This document shows, in pieces, positions 33,832-42,510 of a DNA stretch of 64,000 bases; the first letter of the stretch is position 1, and every line of letters begins with the position of its first letter. Source of the stretch: Streptomyces tendae (lineage in GTDB: Bacteria; Actinomycetota; Actinomycetes; Streptomycetales; Streptomycetaceae); assembly GCF_014650435.1 (NCBI RefSeq), contig NZ_BMUY01000010.1, positions 124,001 to 188,000 of the forward strand, in the 5' to 3' direction. A program made the position numbers and the translations under genes. The notes beneath the pieces are model-generated. The model was not told where the DNA came from. It saw only the letters and a program-made list of their open reading frames with translations, and ran no database searches.

Positions 33832-35352
33832 TCAGCGCGCCGACGTGTCCGTCAGGACCTCCGCCGCGGCCACCCCCGAGGCGGCGCTCGCGCCGTGGGT
33901 GAAGATCTGGGCCGCCGCGGCGGGGCCGGCGCCCGGCAGGCCCATCTCCACCACGATCGCGTCCGGGCGGGCGGCGGTCAGACCGGTCACGGCACGGCTC
34001 ATCCAGGTGTGCCGGGCGGCGTCGCGGGCCACGATCACCAGCGGGCGCCCCACGGCCGGTTCGAGGGCGCAGCTCTCCAGCGCCACCGTCCCCTCCTCCA
34101 GTTCCTGACCGCGTACCCGTACGGAGGTCGTGCCGGGCAGCCGCTCCGCGAGCGGTCCCGCCACGCCCCACGGGGTCTCCTTGCCGATGGCCATGTTGGT
34201 CACCGGGGCCAGCTCCACCACGTGCGGCGCGGCGGTCAGCGGCAGGGCGGCCCGTGCGGCGCCGGTGAGCCGCACCGCCCGGCGGGCGGCGACATGCCCG
34301 ATGCCGTCCCCGGTCGCGTCCTGCGCGGCTCCGGCCGCCCGCAGTCCGGCCGACCAGCGGGCGAACTCCCGTACCCGGTCGGCCGCCCCGGCCAGCCGCT
34401 CCTCGGTCAGCTCCCCGCCCGTCACCGCGGCGGTCAGCGCCTTGACCAGGAGCGCGACGGTGGCCTCCTCGGCGCTCTCGCCGCCCACGCAGACGGCGTC
34501 CACCCCGGCGGCGACCGCCTTCACGGTGGCGCCGTCGATGCCGTACCGGCGGGTGACGGCGCCCATCTCGATGGCGTCGCTGACGACCAGGCCGTCGAAG
34601 CCCAACTCGTCGCGCAGCAGGCCGTGCAGGATCCGCCGGCTCAGAGTGGCCGGCAGGTCGGGATCGTAGGCGGGCACCAGCAGGTGGCCGCTCATGACCG
34701 CGCGCACGCCGGCCGCGACGGCGGCCCGGAACGGCGGCAGCGCCTGGGCGGCGATCTCGTCGCGCCCGGCCGGGTAGGCGGGCAGGTCGTGGTGGGAGTC
34801 GACGGCGACGTCACCGTGGCCGGGGAAGTGCTTGGCGCAGGCGGCGACGCCGGACGACTGCAGGCCGCGGATCCACGCGGTGGTGTGCCGGGAGACCAGC
34901 TCGGGGTCCGAGCCGAAGGAGCGCACGCCGATGATCGGGTTGTCCGGGTTGGAGTTGACGTCCGCGCTCGGCGCGTAGTCGAGGCTCACCCCGGCGGCGC
35001 GCAGCTGCCGGCCGAGGTCGGCGGCGACCGCCTCGGTCAGCGCCGGGTCGTCGACGGTGCCGAGGGCGAAGTTGCCCGGCCGGGACGACCCGGTGGCGGA
35101 CTCGATGCGGGTGACGTCGCCCGCCTCCTCGTCGATCGCGACGATCAGGTCCGGGTTCTCGGCGCGCAGTTGCGCGGTCAGCCGGGCGACCTGCTCGGTG
35201 GAGACGATGTTGCGGGAGAAGAGCACGACGGAGGCCAGTCCGTCGCCGATGTCGCGCAGGATCCAGTCGGGGGCCTCGGTGCCCACGAAACCCGGCTGCA
35301 GAACGGAGAGCGCGAGCCGCCGCAACTCGCTGCTGTGCTTGCTGGAGGACAT
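33832..35352 (-). CDS. GH3 beta-N-acetylhexosaminidase (NagZ-like)
   Basis: 506 residues from ATG 35352 (AAAGG eight bases upstream). The GH3 N-terminal barrel carries the NagZ-type signature KHFPGHGD...DSHHDLP with the general-base His187 held by Asp185, and the nucleophile Asp259 in GLVVSDAIEMGAV. These mark an N-acetylglucosaminidase, not a glucosidase. A C-terminal domain (about 350-506) follows. No signal peptide, so it should act in the cytosol on imported chito-oligomers or muropeptides. One DasR-like box lies 24 bp upstream and a second about 137 bp upstream, tying it to GlcNAc control. Confidence 0.88.
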   Translation of the reverse strand: MSSSKHSSELRRLALSVLQPGFVGTEAPDWILRDIGDGLASVVLFSRNIVSTEQVARLTAQLRAENPDLIVAIDEEAGDVTRIESATGSSRPGNFALGTVDDPALTEAVAADLGRQLRAAGVSLDYAPSADVNSNPDNPIIGVRSFGSDPELVSRHTTAWIRGLQSSGVAACAKHFPGHGDVAVDSHHDLPAYPAGRDEIAAQALPPFRAAVAAGVRAVMSGHLLVPAYDPDLPATLSRRILHGLLRDELGFDGLVVSDAIEMGAVTRRYGIDGATVKAVAAGVDAVCVGGESAEEATVALLVKALTAAVTGGELTEERLAGAADRVREFARWSAGLRAAGAAQDATGDGIGHVAARRAVRLTGAARAALPLTAAPHVVELAPVTNMAIGKETPWGVAGPLAERLPGTTSVRVRGQELEEGTVALESCALEPAVGRPLVIVARDAARHTWMSRAVTGLTAARPDAIVVEMGLPGAGPAAAAQIFTHGASAASGVAAAEVLTDTSAR

Positions 35353-35375
35353 CGGCCGCGCCTTTCGAGTGGTTT

Positions 35376-35391
35376 CTTGGTATAGACCAAG
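35376..35391 (-). promoter_or_regulatory. DasR-like box upstream of GH3 gene
   Basis: CTTGGTATAGACCAAG; the core TGGTATAGACCA matches 11 of 12 positions of the DasR site. It lies 24 bp before the start codon, where a bound repressor would block transcription. Confidence 0.8.
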
Positions 35392-35476
35392 AGGGTGCGC
35401 GTTCAGGTTAACCAGACGTGTCAAGGGTGCCCCTCGCCGAACTCGGAAGTAACAACTCGCCTAGTCGGGAGGGGTG

Positions 35477-35506
35477 TTGACACCTCGCCTTGGTCTAGTC
35501 CATTGT
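35477..35506 (+). promoter_or_regulatory. Promoter-like sequence overlapping a second DasR-like box
   Basis: TTGACA (35477-35482), 18 bases, CATTGT (35501-35506) resembles a plus-strand housekeeping promoter. The box CTTGGTCTAGTCCATT (35489-35504; core TGGTCTAGTCCA, 11 of 12) covers the spacer and most of the -10. It could control the plus-strand operon starting at 35769, the divergent GH3 gene, or both. Confidence 0.6.
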
Positions 35507-35768
35507 GAGGCGCAAGTTCGGCGAGGGACGGATGTGACACCAGTTTCCGCGCCGGGCAGCTGCCGCGACCGGACCGTGAAGTCCGCTGCCGCGGCGACGA
35601 CTTCCGTACGACGACATCCGTGACGACCACCCCGGACCTCGCCCCGCCGCCGCCCCGCGCCGCGAGCGGGCCCGCTGCCACCACCCGACCTCATGTGCGA
35701 CGGCCCGACCACCGTCGTACGCACCGCCGTTGCCCGCACGGGGCGACGGCGAGGATCTGGAGCACCAC
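35507..35768 (+). other. Long 5' region before the dioxygenase operon
   Basis: About 260 bp between the promoter-like sequence and the ATG at 35769. Reading frames here are Pro/Arg/Thr-rich and show no domain or good ribosome site; I see no gene. It may be a long untranslated leader, or an additional promoter may lie closer to the gene. Confidence 0.4.
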
Positions 35769-36845
35769 ATGGCGACGCCCGATTCCTACCTCCACCGAGC
35801 CCCGTCGGACCTGCCCTACTTCAGCGCGGACGCCGACACCTACCTGGCCCGCACCCAGCTGCGCGACCTCGACAAGACACGTCCGCTGAGGGTGCTGTCC
35901 GAGGAGGACTTCGCCCACTGGCAGACGTACGGCTACGTCGTGGTGAAGGAGGCGATACCCGCCGACTCCGCACGCCGACTGCTCGACTTCGCCTGGGAGT
36001 TCCAGGGCCTCGACCCCGAACGCCCCGACACCTGGTACCAGGACCGCGAGTACCGCTCCGACCTGGACCGGGAGCTGCACATCTACGGCTTCGTCGAGGC
36101 GTACCACCACCAGCTCATCTGGGACAGCCGCCAGACGCAGCGCGTCTACGACGCCTTCGTCGACGTGTGGGACTGCGAGGAGCTGTGGGTCACCCTGGAC
36201 CGGCTCAACCTCAACCCGCCCAACACGGGAAACCGCGACCGCGCCCTGATCAACAAGCCCGAGCGCGGCTTCGACATCGACCTGCACTGGGACGTGGACA
36301 CCACGCTCGGCGTCCTGCCCCAGCGCGTCCAGGGCATCATCGCGCTCAACGACACCAAGCCCGACCACGGCGGCTTCCAGTGCTGCCCCGAGCTGTTCCG
36401 CCGCTTCGACCGCTGGAAGGCGCTCCAGCCCGACGACCGCGACCCCATCCGGCCCGCGATCGACCGCGAGGACATGCCCGTCGTACGGCCCGACCTGGAG
36501 GCCGGCGACCTGCTGATCTGGAACGGCCTGCTGGCCCACGGCGTCGCCCCGAACGTCTCCGGCGAGGGCGTGCGCGCCGTGCAGTACCTGTCGATGATGC
36601 CCGCGCTGGAGACCCACCGCACGCTGCGCGACTCCCGGATCGACTCCTGGCGCACCCTCGCCACCCCCGACTGGAACGTCACCCTCCTCGGCGACGCCCA
36701 CCGGCACGAGTCCGAGCGCTACGGCCCCGCCGAGCTGACCGAACTCGGCGCCAGGCTGCTGGGCCTGAAGTCCTGGCGCCCCGGCACCGACGGAAGCGAC
36801 GAGCACGAGGCCACCGGGGACGGCGCATGCGCAGCATCTGCCTGA
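35769..36845 (+). CDS. Phytanoyl-CoA dioxygenase (PhyH)-like Fe(II)/2-oxoglutarate oxygenase
   Basis: 358 residues from ATG 35769, GGAG eight bases upstream. A PhyH-type double-stranded beta helix is visible with metal ligands His and Asp in DIDLHWDVDTT and the distal His in WNGLLAHGVAPN, followed by a likely 2-oxoglutarate Arg in GEGVRAVQYLSMMP. DHGGFQCCPELFRRF is typical of the family. Such enzymes hydroxylate (or halogenate) small molecules; the Asp in HxD argues for hydroxylation. First of five tightly packed genes; the next overlaps it by 19 bp. The substrate is unknown, and there is no sign it acts on phytanoyl-CoA. Confidence 0.85.
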   Translation: MATPDSYLHRAPSDLPYFSADADTYLARTQLRDLDKTRPLRVLSEEDFAHWQTYGYVVVKEAIPADSARRLLDFAWEFQGLDPERPDTWYQDREYRSDLDRELHIYGFVEAYHHQLIWDSRQTQRVYDAFVDVWDCEELWVTLDRLNLNPPNTGNRDRALINKPERGFDIDLHWDVDTTLGVLPQRVQGIIALNDTKPDHGGFQCCPELFRRFDRWKALQPDDRDPIRPAIDREDMPVVRPDLEAGDLLIWNGLLAHGVAPNVSGEGVRAVQYLSMMPALETHRTLRDSRIDSWRTLATPDWNVTLLGDAHRHESERYGPAELTELGARLLGLKSWRPGTDGSDEHEATGDGACAASA

Positions 36846-38146
36846 CCCTCCCCACCAACCGGCACTGCCCGGACACCGTCACGGCCCTCGGCGAGGAAGC
36901 CGCCTACGCGGCAGACCACTTCGACATCGATGTCCACCTGCTGGTCCTCGACTCCTGCCCTCCCGCGGACCGCGCCGCCCACGCCGCCGCGTTACGGCAC
37001 CTGCCGGTCCACCCGCGGATCACGGCCCACCACCTCGACGAGGCCGCCCAGCGCGACTTCCTGACCCGGGTCACGGCACGCTCCGGCAGCGCCAAGCCCG
37101 AACTGCTCCTCGACCTGATGCTCCCCGACGGACTGTCCTACGGCGCCTGCACCAACCGCGCGTTCCTGATCGCGGCCGCGCTCGGCTGCGAGTCCGTCCA
37201 CCGCCGGGACTCCGACAGCCGCTACCAGCGCGTGGACGGCCGTACGGTCTTCCCCGTCCACCACGAGCTGCTGTCGCTGGGCGAACGCGCCGCCGACGCG
37301 GCGGCAGGCGTCACCGAGCCGGTCGCCCTCGACGACGACCTCCGTGAGCGGCGGGTCGCCATGGTCGGCAGTTCCTTCGTGGGTGAACTCTCCGTCGACA
37401 TCGCGCAGATACGGGACGCCGACCCCGCCGTCTACCACGACGTCGTCTCCCTGTGGGCGCCCGAGGGCTGGTCCGCCGAGCAGAAACGCGCACTGGTCGA
37501 GGAGTCCTTCACCGGCGCGGGCACCGAACCCTTCACGGCGGACCACTCGCTGCTGACGGTGGTCGACCCGATGCGCGTGGACATGTGCAACATCGCCTTC
37601 CACGGCCCGACGGTCAGCGAACGCGTGCCACTGCCGCCCGCACGGGACACCATCGGCAGCGACTACTTCCTCATCCACCTCGTGCACGACGCCCGGCTGC
37701 CGGGCGTGCTGCACAACCGGAACATCGTCAACTACTACACCGGCGAACGCCGGACGGGCCCCGGCTTCCTCGCCTACCAGACGCGCTTCGCCAAGTTCCT
37801 GCTGTCGATGCTCTACTTCCACCACGTCTACGACCGCATGGCCGAGACGGGCGACGCACTGCTGGACGAGCACGGCCGGGTCCGCCCCGGCACCGTCGCC
37901 GCCCTCGCCCGCGAGAGCACCGGCCTGGACACCGCGGAGAACGTCCGACGGCTCGACGCCCTCGACACCGCCTACCGCCGACTCGGCGGCCGGTACACCG
38001 AGTTCGCCGACCTCCTGGCCGCCCGCCGCGCCCGCCTCCTCGACGAGGCACGCGGCGACATGGCGGACTTCGCGCTGCTCACGGAGGCGTGGGAGTCGAT
38101 GGTGGCCGCGGCCCGGGCCACCCCGGTCGCGGGACAGCAGCGGTGA
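36827..38146 (+). CDS. Uncharacterised protein in dioxygenase operon (possible GT-A-like fold)
   Basis: 439 residues, ATG 36827 with GGGGA seven bases upstream, overlapping the oxygenase gene by 19 bp. The opening MRSICLTLPTNRHCPDTVTALGEEAAYA and VHLLVLDS, then YGACTNRAFLIAAALGCESVHRRDSDSRYQ, resembles a nucleotide-sugar fold with a DxD-like motif (RRDSDSR), so a glycosyltransferase-like enzyme is possible. Later blocks (SSFVGELSVDIAQIRD, GSDYFLIHLVHDARLPGVLHNRNIVNYYTGERR) look conserved but unfamiliar. I recall similar Streptomyces proteins carrying only a DUF name (perhaps DUF6271). Function not assigned. Confidence 0.7.
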   Translation: MRSICLTLPTNRHCPDTVTALGEEAAYAADHFDIDVHLLVLDSCPPADRAAHAAALRHLPVHPRITAHHLDEAAQRDFLTRVTARSGSAKPELLLDLMLPDGLSYGACTNRAFLIAAALGCESVHRRDSDSRYQRVDGRTVFPVHHELLSLGERAADAAAGVTEPVALDDDLRERRVAMVGSSFVGELSVDIAQIRDADPAVYHDVVSLWAPEGWSAEQKRALVEESFTGAGTEPFTADHSLLTVVDPMRVDMCNIAFHGPTVSERVPLPPARDTIGSDYFLIHLVHDARLPGVLHNRNIVNYYTGERRTGPGFLAYQTRFAKFLLSMLYFHHVYDRMAETGDALLDEHGRVRPGTVAALARESTGLDTAENVRRLDALDTAYRRLGGRYTEFADLLAARRARLLDEARGDMADFALLTEAWESMVAAARATPVAGQQR

Positions 38147-39351
38147 GCGCGGTGACGGCCGCGGACCTCAGCGCACCCCTGGCCGCCGCCCTCGCCGCCG
38201 CCACCGAGGACCGGCTGGTCTACGACCTGGCCGGCATCGAGCGGCGCCACGACACGCTGCGGGACGAACTGCCCGGTGCGCAGGTGCGGTTCGCGATGAA
38301 GGCGTGCCCCATCGACGAGGTGATCGCGGCCCTCGCCCGCCGGGGCGCCGGCGCCGACGCGGCGAGCCCCGGCGAGGTCGAGCAGGCGCTGCGGGCCGGG
38401 GTGCCGGCCGGGCGCGTGCACTACGGCAACACCGTCAAGTCCGACCGGAACATCGCCGAGGCGTACCGGCTGGGCGTGCGCACCTTCGCCACCGACAGCC
38501 TCCAGGACGTGGCCGCGCTCGCCGCCCACGCCCCCGGCGCCCGCGTGTTCTGCCGGGTGGCGACCGGTGGGGCGGGCGCGGTGTGGGGACTGAGCAACAA
38601 GTTCGGCTGCCCGCCCGGCGACGCCGTCCGGGTGCTGGCGGCGGCCCGGGACGCCGGGCTGGTGCCGGCGGGCCTGTCCGTGCACGTCGGCTCCCAGCAG
38701 ATGACCGGGGAGGCGTGGCACGGCGCCGTCGAGGACCTGGGCGAGGTCCTCGGCGCCCTCGACCGGCGCGGCATTCGCGTCGACCACGTCAACCTCGGCG
38801 GCGGACTGCCCGCGCTCGGCTACCGCGACCGGCGCGGCACCCCACTCGACCCACCGCTGGACAAGATCTTCGCGGTGATCAGGGAGGGCATGGACGAGCT
38901 GCGCCGGATCCACGGCGGCCCCCTGGAGTTCGTCGTCGAACCCGGGCGGCACCTCGTCGCCGACCACGGCGCGATCCGCGCCCACGTCGCCCGCCTCACC
39001 GAGCGCCGCACGGCGGACGGCGAACGGCGGCACTGGCTCTACCTGAGCTGCGGCAAGTTCAACGGCCTGTACGAGATGGACGCCCTGCAGTACCGGCTGG
39101 TCTTCCCGGGCCACACCGACGGCCCGTACGTCCCGGCCGTCGTCGCGGGTCCCACCTGCGACAGCGACGACGCCTACTCCCACGAGGAGGGGCTCGTCCC
39201 GGTGCCCGAGGCGCTGGCCTCGGGCGACCCGGTGTGGGTGCTGTCCAGCGGGGCCTACGCGACCAGCTACACCACCCAGGGCTTCAACGGCTTCGCCCCG
39301 CTCCCGTACGCCTTCGCGGGCCGCCCGGAGGGGAGCGGCGCCGATGACTGA
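38143..39351 (+). CDS. PLP-dependent fold-type III decarboxylase (Orn/Lys/DAP family)
   Basis: 402 residues, GTG 38143 overlapping the previous stop (GTGA). Family hallmarks: PLP lysine K53 in VRFAMKACP, HVGSQQM, the glycine loop LGGGLPALGY, EPGRHLVADHG, and the C-terminal active-site pair in AGPTCDSDD. These enzymes decarboxylate ornithine, lysine, diaminopimelate, arginine, or carrier-bound amino acids. GNKFGC-like segment LSNKFGCPPGDAVRVL fits the ornithine decarboxylase branch. In this operon it probably makes an amine that is further hydroxylated or acetylated by its neighbours. The true substrate cannot be read from sequence. Confidence 0.85.
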   Translation: MSAVTAADLSAPLAAALAAATEDRLVYDLAGIERRHDTLRDELPGAQVRFAMKACPIDEVIAALARRGAGADAASPGEVEQALRAGVPAGRVHYGNTVKSDRNIAEAYRLGVRTFATDSLQDVAALAAHAPGARVFCRVATGGAGAVWGLSNKFGCPPGDAVRVLAAARDAGLVPAGLSVHVGSQQMTGEAWHGAVEDLGEVLGALDRRGIRVDHVNLGGGLPALGYRDRRGTPLDPPLDKIFAVIREGMDELRRIHGGPLEFVVEPGRHLVADHGAIRAHVARLTERRTADGERRHWLYLSCGKFNGLYEMDALQYRLVFPGHTDGPYVPAVVAGPTCDSDDAYSHEEGLVPVPEALASGDPVWVLSSGAYATSYTTQGFNGFAPLPYAFAGRPEGSGADD

Positions 39352-39922
39352 GACCGTGCGCGTCCGCCGCCTCGCCGCCGGGGACTGGGACGCGGTCGTG
39401 GCGCTGGAGCGGGACGCCTACACGGGCCTGGGTCTGTCGGAGGGCCGGGCCGCGCTGGAATCCAGGGCGGCGGCGTCGCCGGACACCTGCTTCGTCGTGG
39501 ACGTCGGCGCTCGCACGGCAGGCTACGTGCTCGCGCTGCCCTATCCGCCGCACCGCTACCCGGACCTGACGCGGACGGAGGGCCCACCGGGCGAGCCGCC
39601 CGCGTCCGGGCCCGGGAACCTCCACCTCCACGACATCGTCGTCGCACCCGGTCTGCGCCGCAGGGGGCTCGCGCGGCACCTCCTGCACCACCTCACCGCC
39701 ACCGCACGGACGCGCGGGGACGAGCGGATGTCCCTGGTCGCCGTCGGCGGCACCGAGCGGTTCTGGTCGGCGCGTGGCTTCGTGGCCGAGCCGGGGGTGG
39801 TGCCCGCCGGCGCGTACGGCGGCGGCGCCGTCTACATGTCCAAGCAGGTGGCGGCCGCCCGACAGACCCGGGCCCGCCCGTCCCTCTCCCCGCCCGTTCC
39901 CACCCTGCGCGAAGTGAGCTGA
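39344..39922 (+). CDS. GNAT-family N-acetyltransferase
   Basis: 192 residues, ATG 39344, overlapping the decarboxylase by 8 bp with GGGGAG upstream. Typical GNAT motif A: LHLHDIVVAPGLRRRGLARHLLHHL (acetyl-CoA pyrophosphate loop RxxGxA), preceded by TCFVVDVGARTAGYVLALPYPPH and followed by LVAVGGTERFWSARGFV. It would acetylate an amine, fitting the decarboxylase next door. The last 20 residues are disordered (QTRARPSLSPPVPTLREVS). Confidence 0.83.
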   Translation: MTETVRVRRLAAGDWDAVVALERDAYTGLGLSEGRAALESRAAASPDTCFVVDVGARTAGYVLALPYPPHRYPDLTRTEGPPGEPPASGPGNLHLHDIVVAPGLRRRGLARHLLHHLTATARTRGDERMSLVAVGGTERFWSARGFVAEPGVVPAGAYGGGAVYMSKQVAAARQTRARPSLSPPVPTLREVS

Positions 39923-39928
39923 TTGCGC

Positions 39929-41179
39929 GTGTCCCGTCTCCACGACCCCTTCCGGCGCGGCCAGCTGGCCATCGCCGCGCTGTTCCTGTCGCTCGGCTTC
40001 CAGTACGCCACCTGGGCGGCCCGGATCCCCGCCGTCAAGGCCGACCTCGACCTGAGCGCGGCCGAGGTGGGGGTGCTCCTGATGGCCGCGGGGGTCGGGG
40101 CGGCGGTGTCCTTCCCGGCGGTGGCCTGGCTGATGCGCCGGATGGGCTCGCGGCGGCTGGCCCTGCTGTCCCAACTGGGCCTCTCGCTGCTGCTGCTCGC
40201 GCTGGCGGCGGCACCGAACTACCCGGTGGCCCTGCTGGTGATGTGCGCCGACGGCGTCCTCGTGGGCTGTCTGAACGTGGCCATGAACGCACAGGGCGCG
40301 GCCCTGGAGGCACGGCACGAACGCAACACGATGGCGCGGCTGCACGCCGTCTTCAGCGCCGGCTCCCTGCTCGCGGCCCTGCTCGCCTCCGGCATGACCG
40401 CCGCCACCGGATCGGTCATGGCGCACTTCGGCGTCGCCGTCGTCCTCCTCGCCGCACTGGGCGTCACGGCACGCACCGGACTGCTCGACGAGGACGCCCC
40501 GGCCGACCGGCCGGACACCGCCGACGCGGAAGCCACCGCGGACGCCAAGACCCCGGCCGGCGCACCGGCCCCCGCCGAGCCCGAGCCGGCCCGCCGCCGC
40601 TGGACCGTCCCCTCGCGCCTGACCCTGTGGATGTGCTGCGCCATGGTGTTCGGCACGGTCGCCGAGGGCGCCATGAACGACTGGTCCGCCCTCTACCTCA
40701 AGGACGTCGCCGAGGCGTCGGCGGAACTCGCCCCGCTCGGCATCGCCGTGGTGTCCGGGATGATGGTCGTCGCCCGCCTCTTCGCCGACGGCTGGCGCAG
40801 CCGCTGGGGCGACGGACGGGTCGTCCTGCTGGGCAGCGCCGTGGCCGGTACCGGTCTCGCCGTCGCCCTGGTCAGCGGCGGCGTCGCACCGGCGCTCGCC
40901 GGCTTCGCCTGCATGGGCCTGGGCATCGCGGCCGTGACCCCCTGCGTCTACGCCGCCGCCGCCCGGCAGGGCTCGGACGCGCTGACGCTGGTCGCCGCCA
41001 TGGGCACCACGGGGCTGCTGGCCGGGCCGCCGCTCATCGGCTTCATCGCCGGTGCGAGCAACCTGGCGTGGGGCATGGGCGCCGTGGCCGCCTCGGCGGG
41101 CGCCGTCGCGCTGTGCAGCACCCGCATCCGCTGGACCGCCCCGGCCCCCGTCGCGCAGAGCGAGGCGACGCCCGCCTGA
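39929..41179 (+). CDS. MFS transporter
   Basis: 416 residues from GTG 39929; a TTG at 39923 is a less likely start. Twelve helices with a central hydrophilic loop (about 190-225, Ala/Asp/Glu-rich). Features: ARIPAVKADLDLSAAEVGVLLMAAGVGAAV, loop-2 motif MRRMGSRRLALLSQ, and CVYAAAARQGSDALTLVAAMGTTGLLAGPPLIG. It resembles the YbjJ/fucose-permease-like branch. Last of the five-gene operon; most simply it exports the pathway product, though uptake is possible. Its stop is 18 bp from that of the convergent rhomboid gene, with no clear hairpin between. Confidence 0.82.
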   Translation: MSRLHDPFRRGQLAIAALFLSLGFQYATWAARIPAVKADLDLSAAEVGVLLMAAGVGAAVSFPAVAWLMRRMGSRRLALLSQLGLSLLLLALAAAPNYPVALLVMCADGVLVGCLNVAMNAQGAALEARHERNTMARLHAVFSAGSLLAALLASGMTAATGSVMAHFGVAVVLLAALGVTARTGLLDEDAPADRPDTADAEATADAKTPAGAPAPAEPEPARRRWTVPSRLTLWMCCAMVFGTVAEGAMNDWSALYLKDVAEASAELAPLGIAVVSGMMVVARLFADGWRSRWGDGRVVLLGSAVAGTGLAVALVSGGVAPALAGFACMGLGIAAVTPCVYAAAARQGSDALTLVAAMGTTGLLAGPPLIGFIAGASNLAWGMGAVAASAGAVALCSTRIRWTAPAPVAQSEATPA

Positions 41180-41197
41180 GCCCACCCCGCCCGCCGC

Positions 41198-42016
41198 TCA
41201 CCACCCGGGCCGCGCCCGCCGCCCGAACAGCAGCCCGCGCGGCTCGGGCGGGGGCGGGGTGCCCCGCCTCAGCGGCCAGGCGATCAGCATGCCGACGACG
41301 AAACCGACGACGTGGGCCACGTACGCCACGGTGCCCGCGTCGGACACGGCGCCGCCGGAGGAGTAGACCGCCTGGAGCCCGAACCAGAAGCCCAGCACCA
41401 GCCAGGCCGGCAGCCGCAGCGGCAGGAAGATCAGGAAGGGCACCAGCACCCAGACGCGGGCCCTCGGATACAGCACCAGATAGGCGCCCAGCACCCCGGC
41501 GATCGCGCCGGACGCGCCGATCAGCGGGGCGCCCGAGTCGGCGTTGAGGAGCGCGAAGCCGTAGGTCGCCGCGTAGCCGCAGACGCCGTAGAAGAGCAGG
41601 AAGGGGACGTGACCCATCCGGTCCTCGACGTTGTTGCCGAAGATCCACAGGAACAGCATGTTGCCCAGCAGGTGCAGCCAGCCGCCGTGCAGGAACATCG
41701 CCGTCAGGACGCTCAGCTCCGGCGACTTGTCGTAGCCCGGCGGCGCGACCACGCAGCCGGGCCCCTGCGGACCGACCCCGACGGCACCCGTGGGCACCAG
41801 GCGGGGCATCCGGTGCTGGAGCAGCTCCTGCGGCACCGCCGCCCAGTGGTCCAGGAACGCCTGGAGGTCGCACATCTGCGCCAGGCTGCCGTCGCCCGTC
41901 GCCGACCCGGTCATGCCGGGCGTGAACAGGAACACCAGGACGTTGGCGAGGATCAGGGCGTACGTCACCCACGGGGTGCGGCGCGCCGGGTTCACGTCAT
42001 GGACGGGGATGACCAC
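41198..42016 (-). CDS. Rhomboid-family intramembrane serine protease
   Basis: 272 residues from GTG 42016. Six or seven helices. The rhomboid signature is present: LHGGWLHLLGNMLFLWIFGNNVED in the L1/TM2 region, catalytic Ser in IGASGAIAGVLGAYL, and catalytic His in VAYVAHVVGFVVGM. The loop after the first helix is enlarged (about 60 residues with two Cys) and probably extracytoplasmic. Rhomboids cut membrane proteins near or within the bilayer; the substrate is unknown. Divergent from a small hypothetical gene. Confidence 0.85.
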   Translation of the reverse strand: MVIPVHDVNPARRTPWVTYALILANVLVFLFTPGMTGSATGDGSLAQMCDLQAFLDHWAAVPQELLQHRMPRLVPTGAVGVGPQGPGCVVAPPGYDKSPELSVLTAMFLHGGWLHLLGNMLFLWIFGNNVEDRMGHVPFLLFYGVCGYAATYGFALLNADSGAPLIGASGAIAGVLGAYLVLYPRARVWVLVPFLIFLPLRLPAWLVLGFWFGLQAVYSSGGAVSDAGTVAYVAHVVGFVVGMLIAWPLRRGTPPPPEPRGLLFGRRARPGW

Positions 42017-42151
42017 GAGACAGTACTGCCCTCCCGGCGGACGGCGAACCGGTCCGCCCCGTTGAACACCCCCGTCCGTGTGTACGTATGCCCTCTCAAC
42101 CGCCCGCGGCCCGGGGAAGGCGGGACGCGGGGACGACGTGAGGAAGTGGCG

Positions 42152-42496
42152 ATGAACGAACGGGTCACACCGGCTCCGGCGATGCACGCCCTGCCCGACG
42201 GGGAGGCCGAGGTCGCCCTCGTCCTGCGCCTGCCCTGGGAGGACGTCGCCCGGCTCGGTCAGGAGGCGGGACGGCTGGCCGCCCAGACGCAGCGCCCGGT
42301 GACGCTGGACGAGGCGGTGAGCCACCGGCTGCGCTCCGCGCGGGCCGCGTCGCACGCCAGGCCGGCCGGTGAGCAGCCGCCCGCGGTGACCGCCCCGGTG
42401 CCGGCGACCGGTCCGGCCTCGGTGTCCTCCCTGCCGGCGCGGCCCCCGGCCGAGCAGGCCCGGCAGGCCATCGACCGCATCAACGGGACGGCCTGA
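42152..42496 (+). CDS. Small hypothetical protein
   Basis: 114 residues, ATG 42152 with GAGGAAG six bases upstream. The N-terminal half (VALVLRLPWEDVARLGQEAGRLAAQTQRPVTLDEAVSHRLRSA) is likely helical and charged. The C-terminal half is Ala/Pro-rich and ends in a short helix (AEQARQAIDRINGTA). No signal peptide or helix for membrane insertion. Convergent with the flavoprotein gene 14 bp downstream. Function unknown. Confidence 0.65.
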   Translation: MNERVTPAPAMHALPDGEAEVALVLRLPWEDVARLGQEAGRLAAQTQRPVTLDEAVSHRLRSARAASHARPAGEQPPAVTAPVPATGPASVSSLPARPPAEQARQAIDRINGTA

Positions 42497-42510
42497 CCGG
42501 CGGCGGCCCC

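Noticed and set aside
35505..35537. Ten-residue leader peptide (GTG start) downstream of the DasR-like box
   Set aside because: Its start codon overlaps the proposed -10, so it would precede the transcript start, and it has no ribosome site.
35620..35889. 89-codon plus-strand frame ahead of the dioxygenase gene
   Set aside because: Pro/Arg/Thr-rich, runs into the dioxygenase in another frame, and shows no conservation-like pattern.
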